Source: Trichostrongylus colubriformis
Lineage: Eukaryota; Nematoda; Chromadorea; Rhabditida; Trichostrongylidae
DNA: 64,000 bases
Reading direction: 5' to 3'
NCBI GenBank assembly: GCA_963978905.1
Contig: OZ022261.1
Coordinates: 15,535,475 to 15,599,474, forward strand
The position numbers and the translations under genes are program-made. Of the stretch, positions 24,358 to 37,996 are shown in pieces (the stretch's first letter is position 1; each line of letters opens with the position of its first letter). Below the pieces are notes generated by a model that did no database searches, had not been told where the DNA came from, and worked only from the letters and a program-made list of their open reading frames with translations.

Positions 24358-26723
24358 ATTATTTACATGAGTGATGCGTCAATAACGCATCGTGGATGTA
24401 AAAACATAGATGTATGATCCTGTAAGGATACGCAATGTTGGCGTTCAACAACTTGTCCTTCCTCCCCCCTCCCCCGCCCCATCCCCCTCTCCCTTCCATC
24501 CCCAGGGTGTGTATACTTATGTGGAATTTTCGATTGCGACATCGCACTCGCAGCGCCATCCGCACAAATTGCCGCGGTCAGTCGGAATTCCGCTCAGGAC
24601 GCGAGGCTTGTTTATCTCATTATCAACTAAAGCAATAACTTTCGTGCTCTTAAAGGACAAAATGGTAACATCAAAATTAAAAGAAACGATTGGATTACAT
24701 GATAACAATCCTAATTAATAAATAAATAATGGGGCGTAAAATTCTGAAGGGAGTGTTGCAATGTACGCAATCACACACGAAGAAATCCGCGGCGCCGCTC
24801 GTCGCGTGAGGCCGCGCGAAAATCCATCATAAGTGTACACACCCCATTCCCCAGATAGTGTGGCAACGTTACGAGTGATTACGTATTATATTGGCTCATG
24901 GAGACGTTCTGAACAACATCAATGGGTTGATGGGATTTCCACCGCACATTCAAAGAAACGTTACCCGCTCCGTCACACCGTTCCCCATCAGTAGTAGACG
25001 GGCAAAGGTAAGACGGATACCACGAAATCCACGCGAGCCATTGGACTGAATCAAATCACAAACAGCTGGTGCTCAACAGGGGAAACGAGCATGAGGGTGA
25101 GGACAGTCTTATGTTGATGACGGTCATGCCCCTCACTACTGCAAGACTGAGCTGCGCGGCTTTCTGAAGACACCCAGCTCCGCCTCTGTCTACAAATATT
25201 TAACCTGATGCCGTAAGTACAGAATTTTGTCCGTTTAATGGGTTCTCGAATTTGTTGTGTAGGTATAGTTTGAGGCATCTTCAGTAGTGGTAAAAGATCG
25301 CGCTGTTCCATGAACCTAGGTTGAGATAAGCGCGAGAAATATGATAATCTACTGTGGTTTCACCAGTTACTATACTGTGAAGGATACGGCAAGCGTGCGC
25401 AGTCACACTGGAGAGAATTCCTTTGGAATAGAATCTACCTGAGTAAGCTTAAAGGAATCACGAAAATTGCATAATTCCAGCCGCATTCAAAATCATTTCA
25501 AAAGATATAGTTCATGAACAAAAACACGAAAACAATCGAGAAATTTCTCTCGGTCCATTGCAAAAATCGAAAAGGAGTGCATCTCGCCTGAATTCCCGCC
25601 GAGCTACTTGGATAGCTGTAAGCGAGAAAAACGTAGTTTGAGTTTGAATTTTTGCGCCAAATCGATTTGCTTCCCACTCTGCGTCCCTTACCGCATGACA
25701 GTCGTCTCTTTTCTCCCAGAGCCACCCAAGCTTTTTGAATACTTTGAATTGTATGATTCAATGATTCTCGCACTCCACGATTAACGCTTTTCCACTCTAC
25801 CGGGTTGGGTAAATAACACCCGAATAATTTCTTGAAGTTCTATTGTAAAAACAATGCCCTAGCAAGGTCGCATCTGAGAAGAATATTATAGATGGAGAAG
25901 GAAATGAGAAGTAAATAAACTCTCAAAAAGAAATAACCAAGAAATAATTAACGATGAATAAATCAGCAAACTTAAAACAGTCCAGTTTGATAAGAGATCG
26001 AATTCAGAGAAAGTGTTAAGACCAGTGTACGGCCAAAACTCGACTTCAATTCAATACTAGACTACACACATACGCTGCATCTGTGATCGCAACGCAAGCA
26101 CGACAACCATTTCGAGCTAGTTGCAGCCAGGGTACTACGAGAGTAGCGGATTCCTCCACGGAGGGATCCTATTTGAGCAAATAGGAGGGGTGGTAGTACC
26201 TTCAGAGGTAAGCGATGAGCACAAATATCTAAATTTCAATAAGCAAAAGAGAACCAAAGAATATTTCACCCCAAAGTCGTGTGACAAAATGTAAAATATA
26301 TATCTTCTTGTCTCATAAAAGATATATAGTAGTGAAACGTATTGCTAAGCAATCCGGCAACCGTTATCGGTACTGTAGAGGTCGAAAAGGGGTCGTATTT
26401 GGTCGCCGTAGAGGGGGGGGGGGGTGGGCGTTCCGGAGCGGCTATTTTCTTCGACACCTGAGAGGACTTTGGTGGCAACTAGCATACCGAAGAGCTCATC
26501 TGCGGCGACGAACATGTCAACGAATGCTTGCGTGGCCTGCATTGCATACATTGCGGTAGCATCGCTAACTATAAATAGCCTGTGGCAAAAGGCGCCGTCA
26601 CCATTCTTACGTCCGCCAAAGTCCCGGTCTGCCGAGGCTTCATGTCGCTTCCAGGTAACTCGAAAGGTAGTAGTTTTAGAATGACTTCGAGCACACTCTT
26701 GTTTAACTCTTTTCTATGCCACA

Positions 26724-27167
26724 CAGTAGCGCTCAAAAGTCTTCGGCCAAATGGTTTTTCACCTGGGTTTTTCACTTGTAACTTTTTTGCGACTGGACCG
26801 ATTTAAGAGAAATTTTAGTATGTTGTACTTGGAGACACTGCATACTAAATATCTGTCTTGGCGCTCAACGGTGTGAGTCACGTGGTTGAATGCAATTTTT
26901 TTTGTTTTTGGAGTGCCATCCCTATGCCGTCCCGCTGTGCAGATGTCATCAAAAGTGGTATTCCTACAAAATATTGATGTTCTCTGAGGCTTGCTCGTTT
27001 TATTTCTGTAGAGAAAGCCATTTTTCTTGATCAAGCCTTTTTTATTTTTTTGGTGGTCTTGTAGTGAATTCTTGTAAAAAACCATGAAAAGAGTCAAGCG
27101 GCATTTGGTCAAGTAGAAAAAAGTTATGACAAAAAGTGTTTGACCGGATACTTTTGAGCGCTACTGT
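26724..27167. mobile_element. CAGTAGCG-end MITE, complete copy (444 bp)
   Basis: The ends cagtagcgctcaaaagtctt and its inverted partner (aagt... acttttgagcgctactg) delimit the copy, with TA on the right. The interior has no DDE motif. It lies in duplication unit 1 and has an orthologous copy at 37997-38429 in unit 3, so it inserted before the duplication. Confidence 0.75.
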
Positions 27168-28241
27168 ATTTACATGGCGGTAGCGTAGCATTGTGCACGC
27201 TCACTGGGAGCAGGCCGAGAGTAGTTTGTTCAGATAGTGAGTAGACGAAAGCAGAAAAATGGAAACGGTGAACTCGCAATTTCAAATTAAAGACGAGATG
27301 CCCGTAAACTTCACATTCCTTTGAGCAGAAACTGTGTCACCAGAAAGTACTATTCTTGCTTGGCGAATCAAGTGGTACTGTTCACGCAGCTGATTTCTTA
27401 TTTCAGTTTAAATCGAAATTTCTACGCTGTTACTTCAAGGCGGCTCACCTCTTCGCTAACACATCGGACGACGATGTGTGATGCAGTCTTTCGCAGTGTA
27501 CGCCATCCATGACTTCAGGCTGAAATACAAACGACGGAAATATTCTTGAAGAACAATATATAGACAGTTATAAACAATAGTGGGGTAAACAATAAATAAG
27601 ATTATTTAGTGAAAAGCTAATAGCTTCCGTAAAATTTGAAGTTCAGAATTGTGAAATACAAGTTTTACTCAAAAATATAACTAGCCGCATCATGGCAGTA
27701 GTGCGAAGCACTCGTTGTGCTCCTTCTGGGGCGGAGCGAAGACTTAGCGGGGGTGAAGGCTTCTCTAATGGGACGTTCAAGGAAGTTTGATTTCTCTCGT
27801 TTCCATATAGTTTTGTATTTGTCCACTCCGGCCCTCACGTAAAAGTTTCGCGCAAAAAATTAGAATTCAGCACAGGAACGTCGCCTCAAAGCTTCGTCCA
27901 TGCGGGTTAGGTGGGCAGGCCTTGAGGGATGTGTAGTGAAGCGGCGGCAGTCTGCGATTCTTTCTGGATCACAGATTTTTCTAGATCAGCGCGTAGAAAC
28001 CGTCGTTCTGCCCCACACCCCGTGCAGCCCCCCATCTAACGGGCCTGGAGGAAACTATCAGGGGATTGTGGTGACAAGTATTCTAAGTTATGGGCAAAAG
28101 CTTCGGGACTCGAATCCGCACTCCATGATGCGAATGGATTTATTTCTGCGGGATTTCGGCTTTTTGAGCGCAAAACTACATGTGGCCCATGGTGAACAAG
28201 TGAAACATGACTGTATGGGGATAAAAATGCCCAGACTTTCA

Positions 28242-28299
28242 TGTCGGGAAATATGTTTAAATGTCGGGAGTAACCATGTGGCGCACCGTCCGTTATGGG
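28242..28299 (-). mobile_element. Solo end of the 14099-type TTAA MITE
   Basis: The sequence ending gcaccgtccgttatggg followed by TTAA matches one terminus of the element at 14099-14676. It occupies exactly the junction between duplication units 1 and 2. Confidence 0.65.
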
Positions 28300-31009
28300 T
28301 TAAAAAAGTAATACGGAACGTAAGCTGACGACTCTTTAAAAAGTTGCGAGTACCTGAGTCGTGCGTAATTGGAGCAACATTTCCACGAAGCAGGAAGGAG
28401 AAAGGCGAGGGTTCTCTGGAGAGCTGAGAATAGAAGTGAGATGCCCACTCAAATTATGGGGATCCATATCCGTATATTTTGGCGGCAGTTGTGTTTTTCA
28501 AGGCGCCACATCAGCAGCTAATCGATCGCAGCTAGCGGACCTGTGATGTGAAGCGATCATACCCAGCGGAAATTCTTCCGACTGGGGATATGAGGTTGAC
28601 CTGCGAGGTTTGGTAAAGAATTCCGCGCAACGACCCACCCCGTGCTTTCCAGGAAATGGACAAGAAATTCAAGAAAAAAAATCGGTTCTGACCTCAGGAT
28701 CATCTGTGACATCCTGTATCTGGAAGTGGTTGTTGTTCGACGATGATGAATATGGATTAACGGCGGCCAGCATCATTCTTGCACCAGCGTCCTACATATA
28801 GAAAAAAATTTACCCAGAAAAATCAGTAATCGATCAAAAAAGGCTTGTAAAAACAAATCGGTAGAGAGAAGTGAGCAATCACAAATGCTATATAAATTTT
28901 TAACGATTTTATCACTGAAATGTTGTGAAGGGAAACTTGTTACAAACTTGATTTACACAGTGTTCACCAGGCAAGAGCTTCCACCAATGAGGAAAGCCTA
29001 AGGCCCGCCATCACGGACCAGTGAGACCACGCCTTAATTTATTAAAATAGAGGAAGTTCAGCGAAAATTGGTAACTAATTCAAGTTTGCAATAGGTTACT
29101 GTCAGTGAAGAATGGGTTGTTTTGTTCAAAAAAGTTCAAGTATCCTCACAGATCTTTCAGATGGATAGGATTGCTACGCATTGGGTGTGTGGCGATTGGT
29201 CGAATCTTCGCTTCGCGGCGCCGTTAGTACGTCTTTTTCGTTTGGAATACTGCTCAAGACGCAATGGGCCGGTATCGTGAAGTATCTTCGAAATTACGGA
29301 TTGAAAGCTTCGAAGGTCCGCCTATGGCTCTTGTTGTTGCTGTTTTGACAGAGAAGCTGCAAACGACTCGCACTCGCCGCGCCGCTCGCCGCGCGAAAAT
29401 TCGACTAATCGCCACACGCCCCTACGTATTAGGTTTTCTTACACATGCCCAGAGGAAGACGATGGAGAACTATTCTAAATGGGTGTGTGCCACCAGGACA
29501 GAAAATTCGCGTTGCGGCATGCAAGGCGATGGTGCGAAATAATACGCGCCGCATTGAATGGGTGACAGTGCTCTACGGCTTATTCTAGGTGGAATCGCTT
29601 CAGGACTCCACTAGTACTGCGCCCCTATCTCGCACCATCTCGCCAAACGCGACACAGGAATTTTTTGTCCTAATACTACACAAGCATTCTTAATCGATGG
29701 AATCGATTTCAATCGATTGGCTGCAGACAGGTGATTCCTACGTCAAGCTTTCCATGTGAACAGCAAAGCTGGTAAGAGAGCTTAAGCTTAGCGATTCTGG
29801 GTGAATCACAGCGTCCATCCGGTGACTGAGTCTGCCCTACATGGCCCTCTCCAGTGCGTCCAAAAGTACCATGGCAAAATGGCCCAAGAAAAAGGGAATG
29901 GGTAGTGACCTTATCGTTAATTCAGTAACTACACTTACGGAATAATAGACTTTTCACCAGAAACAGTTTAAAGCAATAACAAGAGTTGCTATGTTTTTTC
30001 TCCCTAAAATGTTTATTTGATAATTAAGAGTCAAATCGATGGCAAACTGTAGCTAAGACTCTATGCGAAAAATAGACTCGAAATAGAACACATTAGGAAA
30101 TGAAGAGGGGGCTATAAAGTACACATGGATACGGAATTTTAAGAAAAACCACGAATTTCAAGGGATTGGAAGCAGCTGCGATAAAAATCGAAGAAAGATG
30201 TCATTCGAAACGTTGAAAGAGGAAACAAAAATGTCTTAGCCACTCAAGAGCGTTGTTTTGCGGATGCTGTAGACCGGATCACGGAATCCCACTCGACCCA
30301 CTCAACTCAACACACATGTAATTTTGTATTGGCCAAATGGCAGAACATGCGTTGGCGGGATTCCACCACTTCACACAAAAGTTCAACATTCAACACAGGA
30401 AAGAGGTCCTACACCCTCGTCTTACGGAGATCCAAGATAGCGCGGGTGGTTCCTCCTCTGAATGATCTACATTCACCGCCTGTGATTTACGTGACAGTCT
30501 CGGTGGCTGGACTCACAAAGTCAGGGAATCGTTACTCAAAATTACTCCACGATCGGGGAAATATGTATGTCATCGTGGCTGATTGGCAATGGGGATGTCA
30601 TTTCTCGAAGGGCGCGTTCTGAATAACTCATGATCGACCATGAAGAACAAGAACGGTCGCATTCCGAAGGGTGGAGGGGTGGAGGGAGAGGGGGGGGGGA
30701 CAACTTGTCGAATGACATGGCTTTATACGAGTGATGCTCAATAACGCATTGTGGATGTGAAGAAACACAAATGTATGATCCTGTAAGGATACGCCAGTCG
30801 GCGTTCAACACTCAATAACTTGTCCTTCTCCCCCCCCCCCCCCCCTCTCCCGTCCATCCCCAGGGTGTGTCCACTTATGTCGAATTTTCGATTACGACGT
30901 CGCACTCGCGGCGAATTGCCGCGGTCAGCCGGAATTCCGTTCAGGACGCGAGGCTTGTATCTCATTATCAATTAAAACAATAACTTTTGTGCTCTAAAAG
31001 GACAAAATA

Positions 31010-32287
31010 TTAAGTTGTTGCAAAATTAACTTCGGTTTTAAGGTATGTATAAATAAGTAGATTTTTTACCCTGAACTATTCCATCCCAAGGAACGCCAGG
31101 CATACCATTTGGTGGGTTTTTTTCTGCTCTTTCAGAAACTTCTATGAATGTCGCTCTAAGTTTTCCAGCCGGCCTTTTCCAGGGCTGCGTATAATCATGA
31201 ACCAACGCGACTATCGAGTCACCATGCTTTATGAGTTTAAATTGGAACACTCCGCAGCGGAGGCAGCTCGTAATCTCAGCAGTGTTTTTGGGACGAATTG
31301 TTCTTGCGAACGAACAGTGGAGCTCTGGTTTAAAAAATTTGCTTCTGGCGATTTTGATCTCGAAGAGAAGTCGGGTTGCGGCCGCAGGTCATCGCTTAAT
31401 GATCAAGATTTAAGGAGAGCCGTTGAAGCAAATCGAGACGAATACTCGTACGTTGGCAGAAGACCTAGGCGTACATTACTCTACAGTGGCCAGACATTTG
31501 CTGACAATCGGCAAGGTGAAGAAGATGTCGAAGTGGGTGCCTCATGACCTGACCGATGAGCAGCGTCTGGCACGTTTCGACACCTGCTCTAATCTCCTAG
31601 TTCGCCACAAAAATGAGCCATTTGTAAACCGTATTATAACTGTAGATGAAAAATGGGTTCTTTATAATAACAGGAAGCGGGGATTAGTCTGGGTAGATAA
31701 GGATGCTCCTCAACTTTTCCTAAACCCGACCTTCACCTTAAAAAGGTTATGATTACTGTGTGGTGGTGTTGTAAAGGTGTAATCCATTACAGTTTCTCGC
31801 AGCCTGGTCAGCCAGTCACAGCAGAGTCTTACTGCTGTGATCTGGAGCAAATGTATAGAAAGTTGCAAAAATTGTGGCCGGCGGCGGAGAATAGAGGAGG
31901 GCCGATCCTGTTGCAGGACAACGAAAGGCCCCACACCTCACAAATCACTCGGCAAAAATTGACCCACTTGGGTATAGAAGTTCTCCCTCATCCAGCGTAT
32001 TCTCCCGACCTTTCACCAACAGACTATTACTTTTTTCGAGCCCTCAATTCTTATCTGCGTCAGAAACAATTTACTAATTTAGACGATGTTGAATGTGCCT
32101 TCCTTGACTTCGTTGATTCTCGTGATAATAGTTTTTATAGTGAAGGCTTAGATATATTGTCTGTTCGTTGGCAAAAGTGTGTAAATTCTGATGGTTTTTA
32201 CTTCGATTGATAAACTTGTGCTTAAGCTGAGTTATAGTAGTTTGAAGTATGCGGTCCATTTCCAAAATTAATTTTGCAACAACCTAA
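31010..32287 (+). mobile_element. Mariner transposon, full length
   Basis: Inverted ends ttaagttgttgcaaaattaa and, at the right, ttaattttgcaacaacctaa delimit 1,278 bp flanked by TA (31008-31009, 32288-32289). This is the usual size for an autonomous mariner. Paralogous DNA at 24653 and 35920 shows the empty site. It carries a transposase reading frame broken twice. Confidence 0.9.
31197..32210 (+). pseudogene. Mariner transposase (DD34D), two frameshifts
   Basis: The product would bind the inverted ends and catalyse cut-and-paste transposition in the nucleus. The N-terminus (from ATG 31197, MNQRDYRVTMLYEF) carries the helix-turn-helix region found in mariner transposases, followed by SSLNDQDLRRAVEAN. 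The first aspartate is in VDEKWVLYN, the second in LLQDNERPH and the third in YSPDLSPTDYYFF. The last two are separated by 34 residues, giving DD34D. The usual WVPHDLTDEQ linker is present. Reading frame is lost near 31430-31440 and again near 31712-31718, each consistent with a single-base indel, so this copy cannot make transposase as assembled. All catalytic residues are nevertheless conserved, which suggests recent decay or assembly error. Its closest described relatives may be hookworm mariners. Confidence 0.9.
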
Positions 32288-32480
32288 TAGCACATTAAAA
32301 GTAAAAGAAACGATTGGATTACATGATAACAACCCTAATTAAGAAATAAATAATGGGGGCGTAAAATTTGAATGGAGTGTTGCAATGTACGTAATCACAC
32401 AGGAAGAAATCCGCGGCGCCGCTCGTCGCGTGAGGGCGCGCGAAAATCCAACATAAGTGTACACACCCCATACCCCAGGG

Positions 32481-32642
32481 GTGTGGGCAGATATGACAGC
32501 GAACTGCGTGGCCGCCCGCGGCGAGCGGCGCAGGGAGTGCGAGCACCAGTGGCAGGGCATGCAGCCTTCAAGCGAGACAGTGTGGCACGGGTGGAGGAGG
32601 CAGGATGGCATGGCTGGAGGAGGAAGTGTGGCATGGGTGGAG
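32481..32642 (+). repeat. GC-rich link with degenerate tandem repeat
   Basis: Positions 32578-32642 contain two to three degenerate units of about 25 bp (ggcacgggtggaggaggcag, ggcatggctggaggagg). This bridges units 2 and 3. Confidence 0.5.
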
Positions 32643-33094
32643 TGCAGAAACTCGCGAAGTCTGACGGTGGCCTAAGATTGAATTCCATAACCAGATGTCA
32701 TATTATTTATGTTTTATGTTAAACAATTTGGATTTTGTCAAGAAATGATCGAGCTGGTAAGATCTAGAAGATTCCAAATTGTCGAGCAGTTACTGAATGG
32801 ATGCTCAGAGGTAAGCAGTTTCCTGATTGAAAGCTGATTCGATTATTTTGAGAGCCATCTAAGTTCTTGCTCATTTCTGTAGACCTTTCTGTAGAGCTGA
32901 GAAACTCTAGCGAAACATATACTCATGCATTTTTTGGTCTCGATGGCAGACGAGAAAGATGAGGTGCGCAAGAGCCAGTTTTTTGCCTTTAGCTTACTTC
33001 ATTTTCAAACCTCATAAATATTGGGTAGTCGAAGGAATCGAAAAACAGATAGTATCGTTTTATAGAGCAAAAAAAGCTCTTTCGAAAACATATA

Positions 33095-33600
33095 CAGTAG
33101 CGCCAAAAGTTTTCGGCCAAAACTTTTTTGTCATAACTTTTTTTCTACTTGACCAAATTTGACAAAATTTTAATATGTGGTGCCTGAACCTATTGTCAAC
33201 ATTTCCTACTACTTGAGCGCCGCTTGCCACTTTTCATGATTTTTTACAAGAATTTACTACAAGACCACCCAAAAAAAGTAAGAGGCTTGTTCAAGAAAAA
33301 CGGCTTTCTATACAAAAACAAAAAGAGCAAGCCTCAGAGAACATTAATATTTTGTAGAAAGACCACGACTTTTGATGACAGCGGCACAGCGGGACGGCAT
33401 AGCGATGGCATGCCAAAATTAAAAAATTTCATATAACCACCTAACCTACACCGTTGCGCGCCAAAATAGTATATTAAGTATGCAGTGTCTCCGAGTACAA
33501 CATACTAAAATTTCTCTTAAATCGGTGCAGTTGCAAAAAAGTTACAAGTGAAAAAACCCAAGTGAAAGACCATTTCGCCGAAGACTTTTGAGCGCTACTG
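33095..33600. mobile_element. CAGTAGCG-end MITE, complete copy (506 bp)
   Basis: Flanked by TA on both sides (33093-33094, 33601-33602), with inverted ends cagtagcgccaaaagttttc and cgaagacttttgagcgctactg. It interrupts a foldback-repeat arm: the sequence on each side (cgaaaacata and taagcttcgtcaag) is continuous in the related arm near 41745-41765. Confidence 0.8.
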
Positions 33601-36600
33601 TATAAGCTTCGTCAAGAGATGAAGGTAACAATGTGAAAAACGGGGTTGAAAAAAACCGCAAGGACTTATTCCTCAACCCAATAGAAAAATATATAACCAC
33701 AAAAAGCAGTAATCTATCAAAAAAGGCTTGTAAAATCAAATGGGTACAGAGAATTAAGCAATCACAAATGCTATATACATTTTAAACGATTTTATCATTG
33801 AAGTGTTGCGAAGGGAACTTCCTATAAACTTGAATCATACAGTGATCACCAGTCTTCCACCAATGAGGAAAGCCTAAGGCCCGCCATCACTGACCAGAGA
33901 GTCCACGACTTAATTTATCAAAATAGAGGAAGTTCAGCGAAGATTGGTGACTAATTCAAGTTTGCAATAGGTTACTGTCAGTGAAGAATGGGTTGTTTTG
34001 TTCAAAAAAGTTCAAATATCCTCACAGATCTTTCATATGGGTAGGATTGCTACGCATTGGGTGTGTGGCGATTGGTCGAATCTTCGCTTCGAGGCGCCGT
34101 TAGTACGTCTTTTTCGTTTGGAATGTTGCTCAAGACGCAATGGGCCGGTACCGTGAAGTATCTTCGAAGATTGCGAATTGAAAGCTTCGAAAGTTCGCCT
34201 ATGATTCTTGTTGTTGCTGTTTTGACAGAAAAGCTGCAAACGAATCGCACTCGCAGCGCCGCTCGCCGCAGGAGGCCGTGCGAAAATTCGACTAATCGCC
34301 ACGCACTCCTACGTATTAGGTTTATTACACATGCCCACAGGAAAAAAATGTGCGAATTTTATTGTTATATTTAAAGCCACCGCAGAACGATGGGGCACTA
34401 TTCTCAATGGGTGTGTGCCACCAAGACAGAAAATTCGCGTTGCGGCGTCCGGCGTGCAACGCGATGGTGTGAGTTAATACGTGCAGCATTGAATGGGTGA
34501 CAGTGCTCTACCGCTTATTTTGGGCGGAATCGCTTTAGGGCTCCACCAGTACTGCGCCCCTATCTCGCACCATCTCGCCAAACGTGACCACAGGAATTCT
34601 TTGTCCTAATGCTACACAACCATTTTTATCCCCAGTGCGTGCGAAACTACCATGGCAAAATGGCCCAAGAAAAAGAGAATGGGTAGCGATCTCATGGTTA
34701 GGACTACACCAAAGGAATAATAGACTTTTCACCAGAAACAGTTTAAAGCAATAACAAGAGTTGCTATCTTTTTTCTCCCTTAAATGTTTATTTGATAATT
34801 AAGAGTCAAATCGATGGCAAACTGTAGCTAAGACTCTATGCGAAAAATAGTCTCGAAATAGAACACACTAGGAAATTAAGAGGGGGCTATAAAGTACACA
34901 TGGATACGAAATTTTGAGAAAAATTTCGAGTCTGAAGGAATCAAAGGAGCTGTGATAAAAATTCCATAAGGATGTTATTCGAAACATTGAAAGACGAAAC
35001 AAATGGAAATGACTTAGCCGCTCAAGAGCGTTGTTTTGCGGAAGCTGTCGACCGGATCACTCCCACTCGACCCACTCAACTCAACTCAATGTACTTTTGT
35101 ATTGGCTAAATGACAGAAACATGCATTGGCGGGAACCCACCACTTCACACAAAAGTTCAACATTCAACACAGGAAACAGGTCCTGCACCCTCGTCTTACG
35201 GAGATCCAAGATAGCGCGGGTGGTACCTCCTCTGAATGATCTACATACACCGCCCGTGATCTACGTGACAGTCTCGGTTACTGGATTCACAAAATGGGGA
35301 TCGTTACTCAAAATTACTCCACGATCAGGGAAAATTCCGAAAGGTGGAGGGAGAGGGGGTGTATATGGCTAGGACAGAAACGTCGCGTGGCTGTGTTCGG
35401 CACGCGATGGGATGGTGCGAGCTATGCGCGCCGTATCAGTGGAGTCCTGAAGCGATTACGCATAGAATGAGGCGTAGAGCACTGTCATCGCTTCAAGACC
35501 CATCCAATACGGAGCGCATAGCTCGCACCATCCCGTCGCGTGCCGAACACGGCCACGCGACAATTCTGTCCTTGAGATATACACCCAAGGGAGAGGGGGG
35601 GGGGGGGCAACTTGTCGAATGACATGGCTTTACATGAGTGATGCGTCAATAACGCATCGTGGATGTAAAAACATAGATGTATGATCCTGTGAGGATACGC
35701 AATGTTGACGTTCAACAACTTGTCCTTCCTCCCCCCTCCCCCACCCCATCCCCCTCTCCCTTCCATCCCCAGGGTGTGTATACTTATGTGGAATTTTCGA
35801 TTGCGACATCGCACTCGCAGCGCCATCCGCACAAATTGCCGCGGTCAGTCGGAATTCCGCTCAGGACGCGAGGCTTGTTTATCTCATTATCAACTAAAGC
35901 AATAACTTTCGTGCTCTTAAAGGACAAAATGGTAACATCAAAATTAAAAGAAACGATTGGATTACATGATAACAATCCTAATTAATAAATAAATAATGGG
36001 GCGTAAAATTCTGAAGGGAGTGTTGCAATGTACGCAATCACACACGAAGAAATCCGCGGCGCCGCTCGTCGCGTGAGGCCGCGCGAAAATCCATCATAAG
36101 TGTACACACCCCATTCCCCAGATAGTGTGGCAACGTTACGAGTGATTACGTATTATATTGGCTCATGGAGACGTTCTGAACAACATCAATGGGTTGATGG
36201 GATTTCCACCGCACATTCAAAGAAACGTTACCCGCTCCGTCACACCGTTCCCCATCAGTAGTAGACGGGCAAAGGTAAGACGGATACCACGAAATCCACG
36301 CGAGCCATTGGACTGAATCAAATCACAAACAGCTGGTGCTCAACAGGGGAAACGAGCATGAGGGTGAGGACAGTCTTATGTTGATGACGGTCATGCCCCT
36401 CACTACTGCAAGACTGAGCTGCGCGGCTTTCTGAAGACACCCAGCTCCGCCTCTGTCTACAAATATTTAACCTGATGCCGTAAGTACAGAATTTTGTCCG
36501 TTTAATGGGTTCTCGAATTTGTTGTGTAGGTATAGTTTGAGGCATCTTCAGTAGTGGTAAAAGATCGCGCTGTTCCATGAACCTAGGTTGAGATAAGCGC

Positions 36601-37996
36601 GAGAAATATGATAATCTACTGTGGTTTCACCAGTTACTATACTGTGAAGGATACGGCAAGCGTGCGCAGTCACACTGGAGAGAATTCCTTTGGAATAGAA
36701 TCTACCTGAGTAAGCTTAAAGGAATCACGAAAATTGCATAATTCCAGCCGCATTCAAAATCATTTCAAAAGATATAGTTCATGAACAAAAACACGAAAAC
36801 AATCGAGAAATTTCTCTCGGTCCATTGCAAAAATCGAAAAGGAGTGCATCTCGCCTGAATTCCCGCCGAGCTACTTGGATAGCTGTAAGCGAGAAAAACG
36901 TAGTTTGAGTTTGAATTTTTGCGCCAAATCGATTTGCTTCCCACTCTGCGTCCCTTACCGCATGACAGTCGTCTCTTTTCCCCCAGACCCACCCAAGCTT
37001 TTTGAATACTTTGAATTGCATGATTCAATGATTCTCGCACTCCACGATTAACGCTTTTCCACTCTACCGGGTTGGGTAAATAACACCCGAATAATTTCTT
37101 GAAGTTCTATTGTAAAAACAATGCCCTAGCAAGGTCGCATCTGAGAAGAATATTATAGATGGAGAAGGAAATGAGAAGTAAATAAACTCTCAAAAAGAAA
37201 TAACCAAGAAATAATTAACGATGAATAAATCAGCAAACTTAAAACAGTCCAGTTTGATAAGAGATCGAATTCAGAGAAAGTGTTATGACCAGTGTACGGC
37301 CAAAATTCGACTTCAATTCAATACTAGACTGCACACCTACGCTGCATCTGTGATCGCAACGCAAGCACGACAACCATTTCGAGCTAGTTGCAGCCAGGGT
37401 ACTACGAGAGAGCGGATTCCTCCACGGAGGAATCCTATTTGAGCAAATAGGAGGAGTGGTCGTACCTTCAGAGGTAAGCGATGAGCACAAATATCTAAAT
37501 TTCAATAAGCAAAAGAGAACCAAAGAATATTTCACCCCAAAGTCGTGTGACAAAATGTAAAATATATATCTTCTTGTCTCATAAAAGATATATAGTAGTG
37601 AAACGTATTGCTAAGCAATCCGGCAACCGTTATCGGTACTGTAGAGGTCGAAAAGGGGTCGTATTTGGTCGCCGTAGAGGGGGGGGGGGGGGGGGGGTGG
37701 GCGTTCCGGAGCGGCTATTTTCTTCGACACCTGAGAGGACTTTGGTGGCAACTAGCATACCGAAGAGCTCATCTGCGGCGACGAACATGTCAACGAATGC
37801 TTGCGTGGCCTGCATTGCATACATTGCGGTAGCATCGCTAACTATAAATAGCCTGTGGCAAAAGGCGCCGTCACCATTCTTACGTCCGCCAAAGTCCCAG
37901 TCTGCCGAGGCTTCATGTCGCTTCCAGGTAACTCGAAAGGTAGTAGTTTTAGAATGACTTCGAGCACACTCTTGTTTAAGTCTTTTCTATGCCACA

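Larger units (their letters stand above)
20155..28241 (+). repeat. Segmental duplication, unit 1
   Basis: Blocks of this interval recur in order at 28303-32480 and 32643-39522. Positions 20155-20390 match 32643-32876; 21119-23355 match 28303-30560; 21636-23479 match 33690-35455; 24358-28241 match 35640-39522 almost base for base. Differences among the units are insertions: about 880 bp at 23480-24357 here, the mariner in unit 2, and a repeat arm plus MITE in unit 3. Positions 20391-21118 are unique to this unit. No host gene is visible inside. Confidence 0.85.
28303..32480 (+). repeat. Segmental duplication, unit 2 (split by mariner)
   Basis: Positions 28303-30560 match 21119-23355. Positions 30640-31007 and 32290-32470 together match 35340-36120 and the equivalent part of unit 1 (24358-24860). 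The mariner at 31010-32287 separates the last two blocks. Units 1 and 3 carry the uninterrupted version (aaaggacaaaatggtaac at 24653 and 35920). Homology fades near 32480. Confidence 0.8.

Noticed and set aside
24410..24720. Pro/Ser-rich frames (also 35677-35985)
   Set aside because: They translate a C-rich repeat duplicated between the units. The poly-Pro is due to the C runs.
26759..27112. 117-codon minus frame in the MITE as a transposase
   Set aside because: Lys-rich, without catalytic motifs, and overlaps the inverted ends. It is MITE interior.
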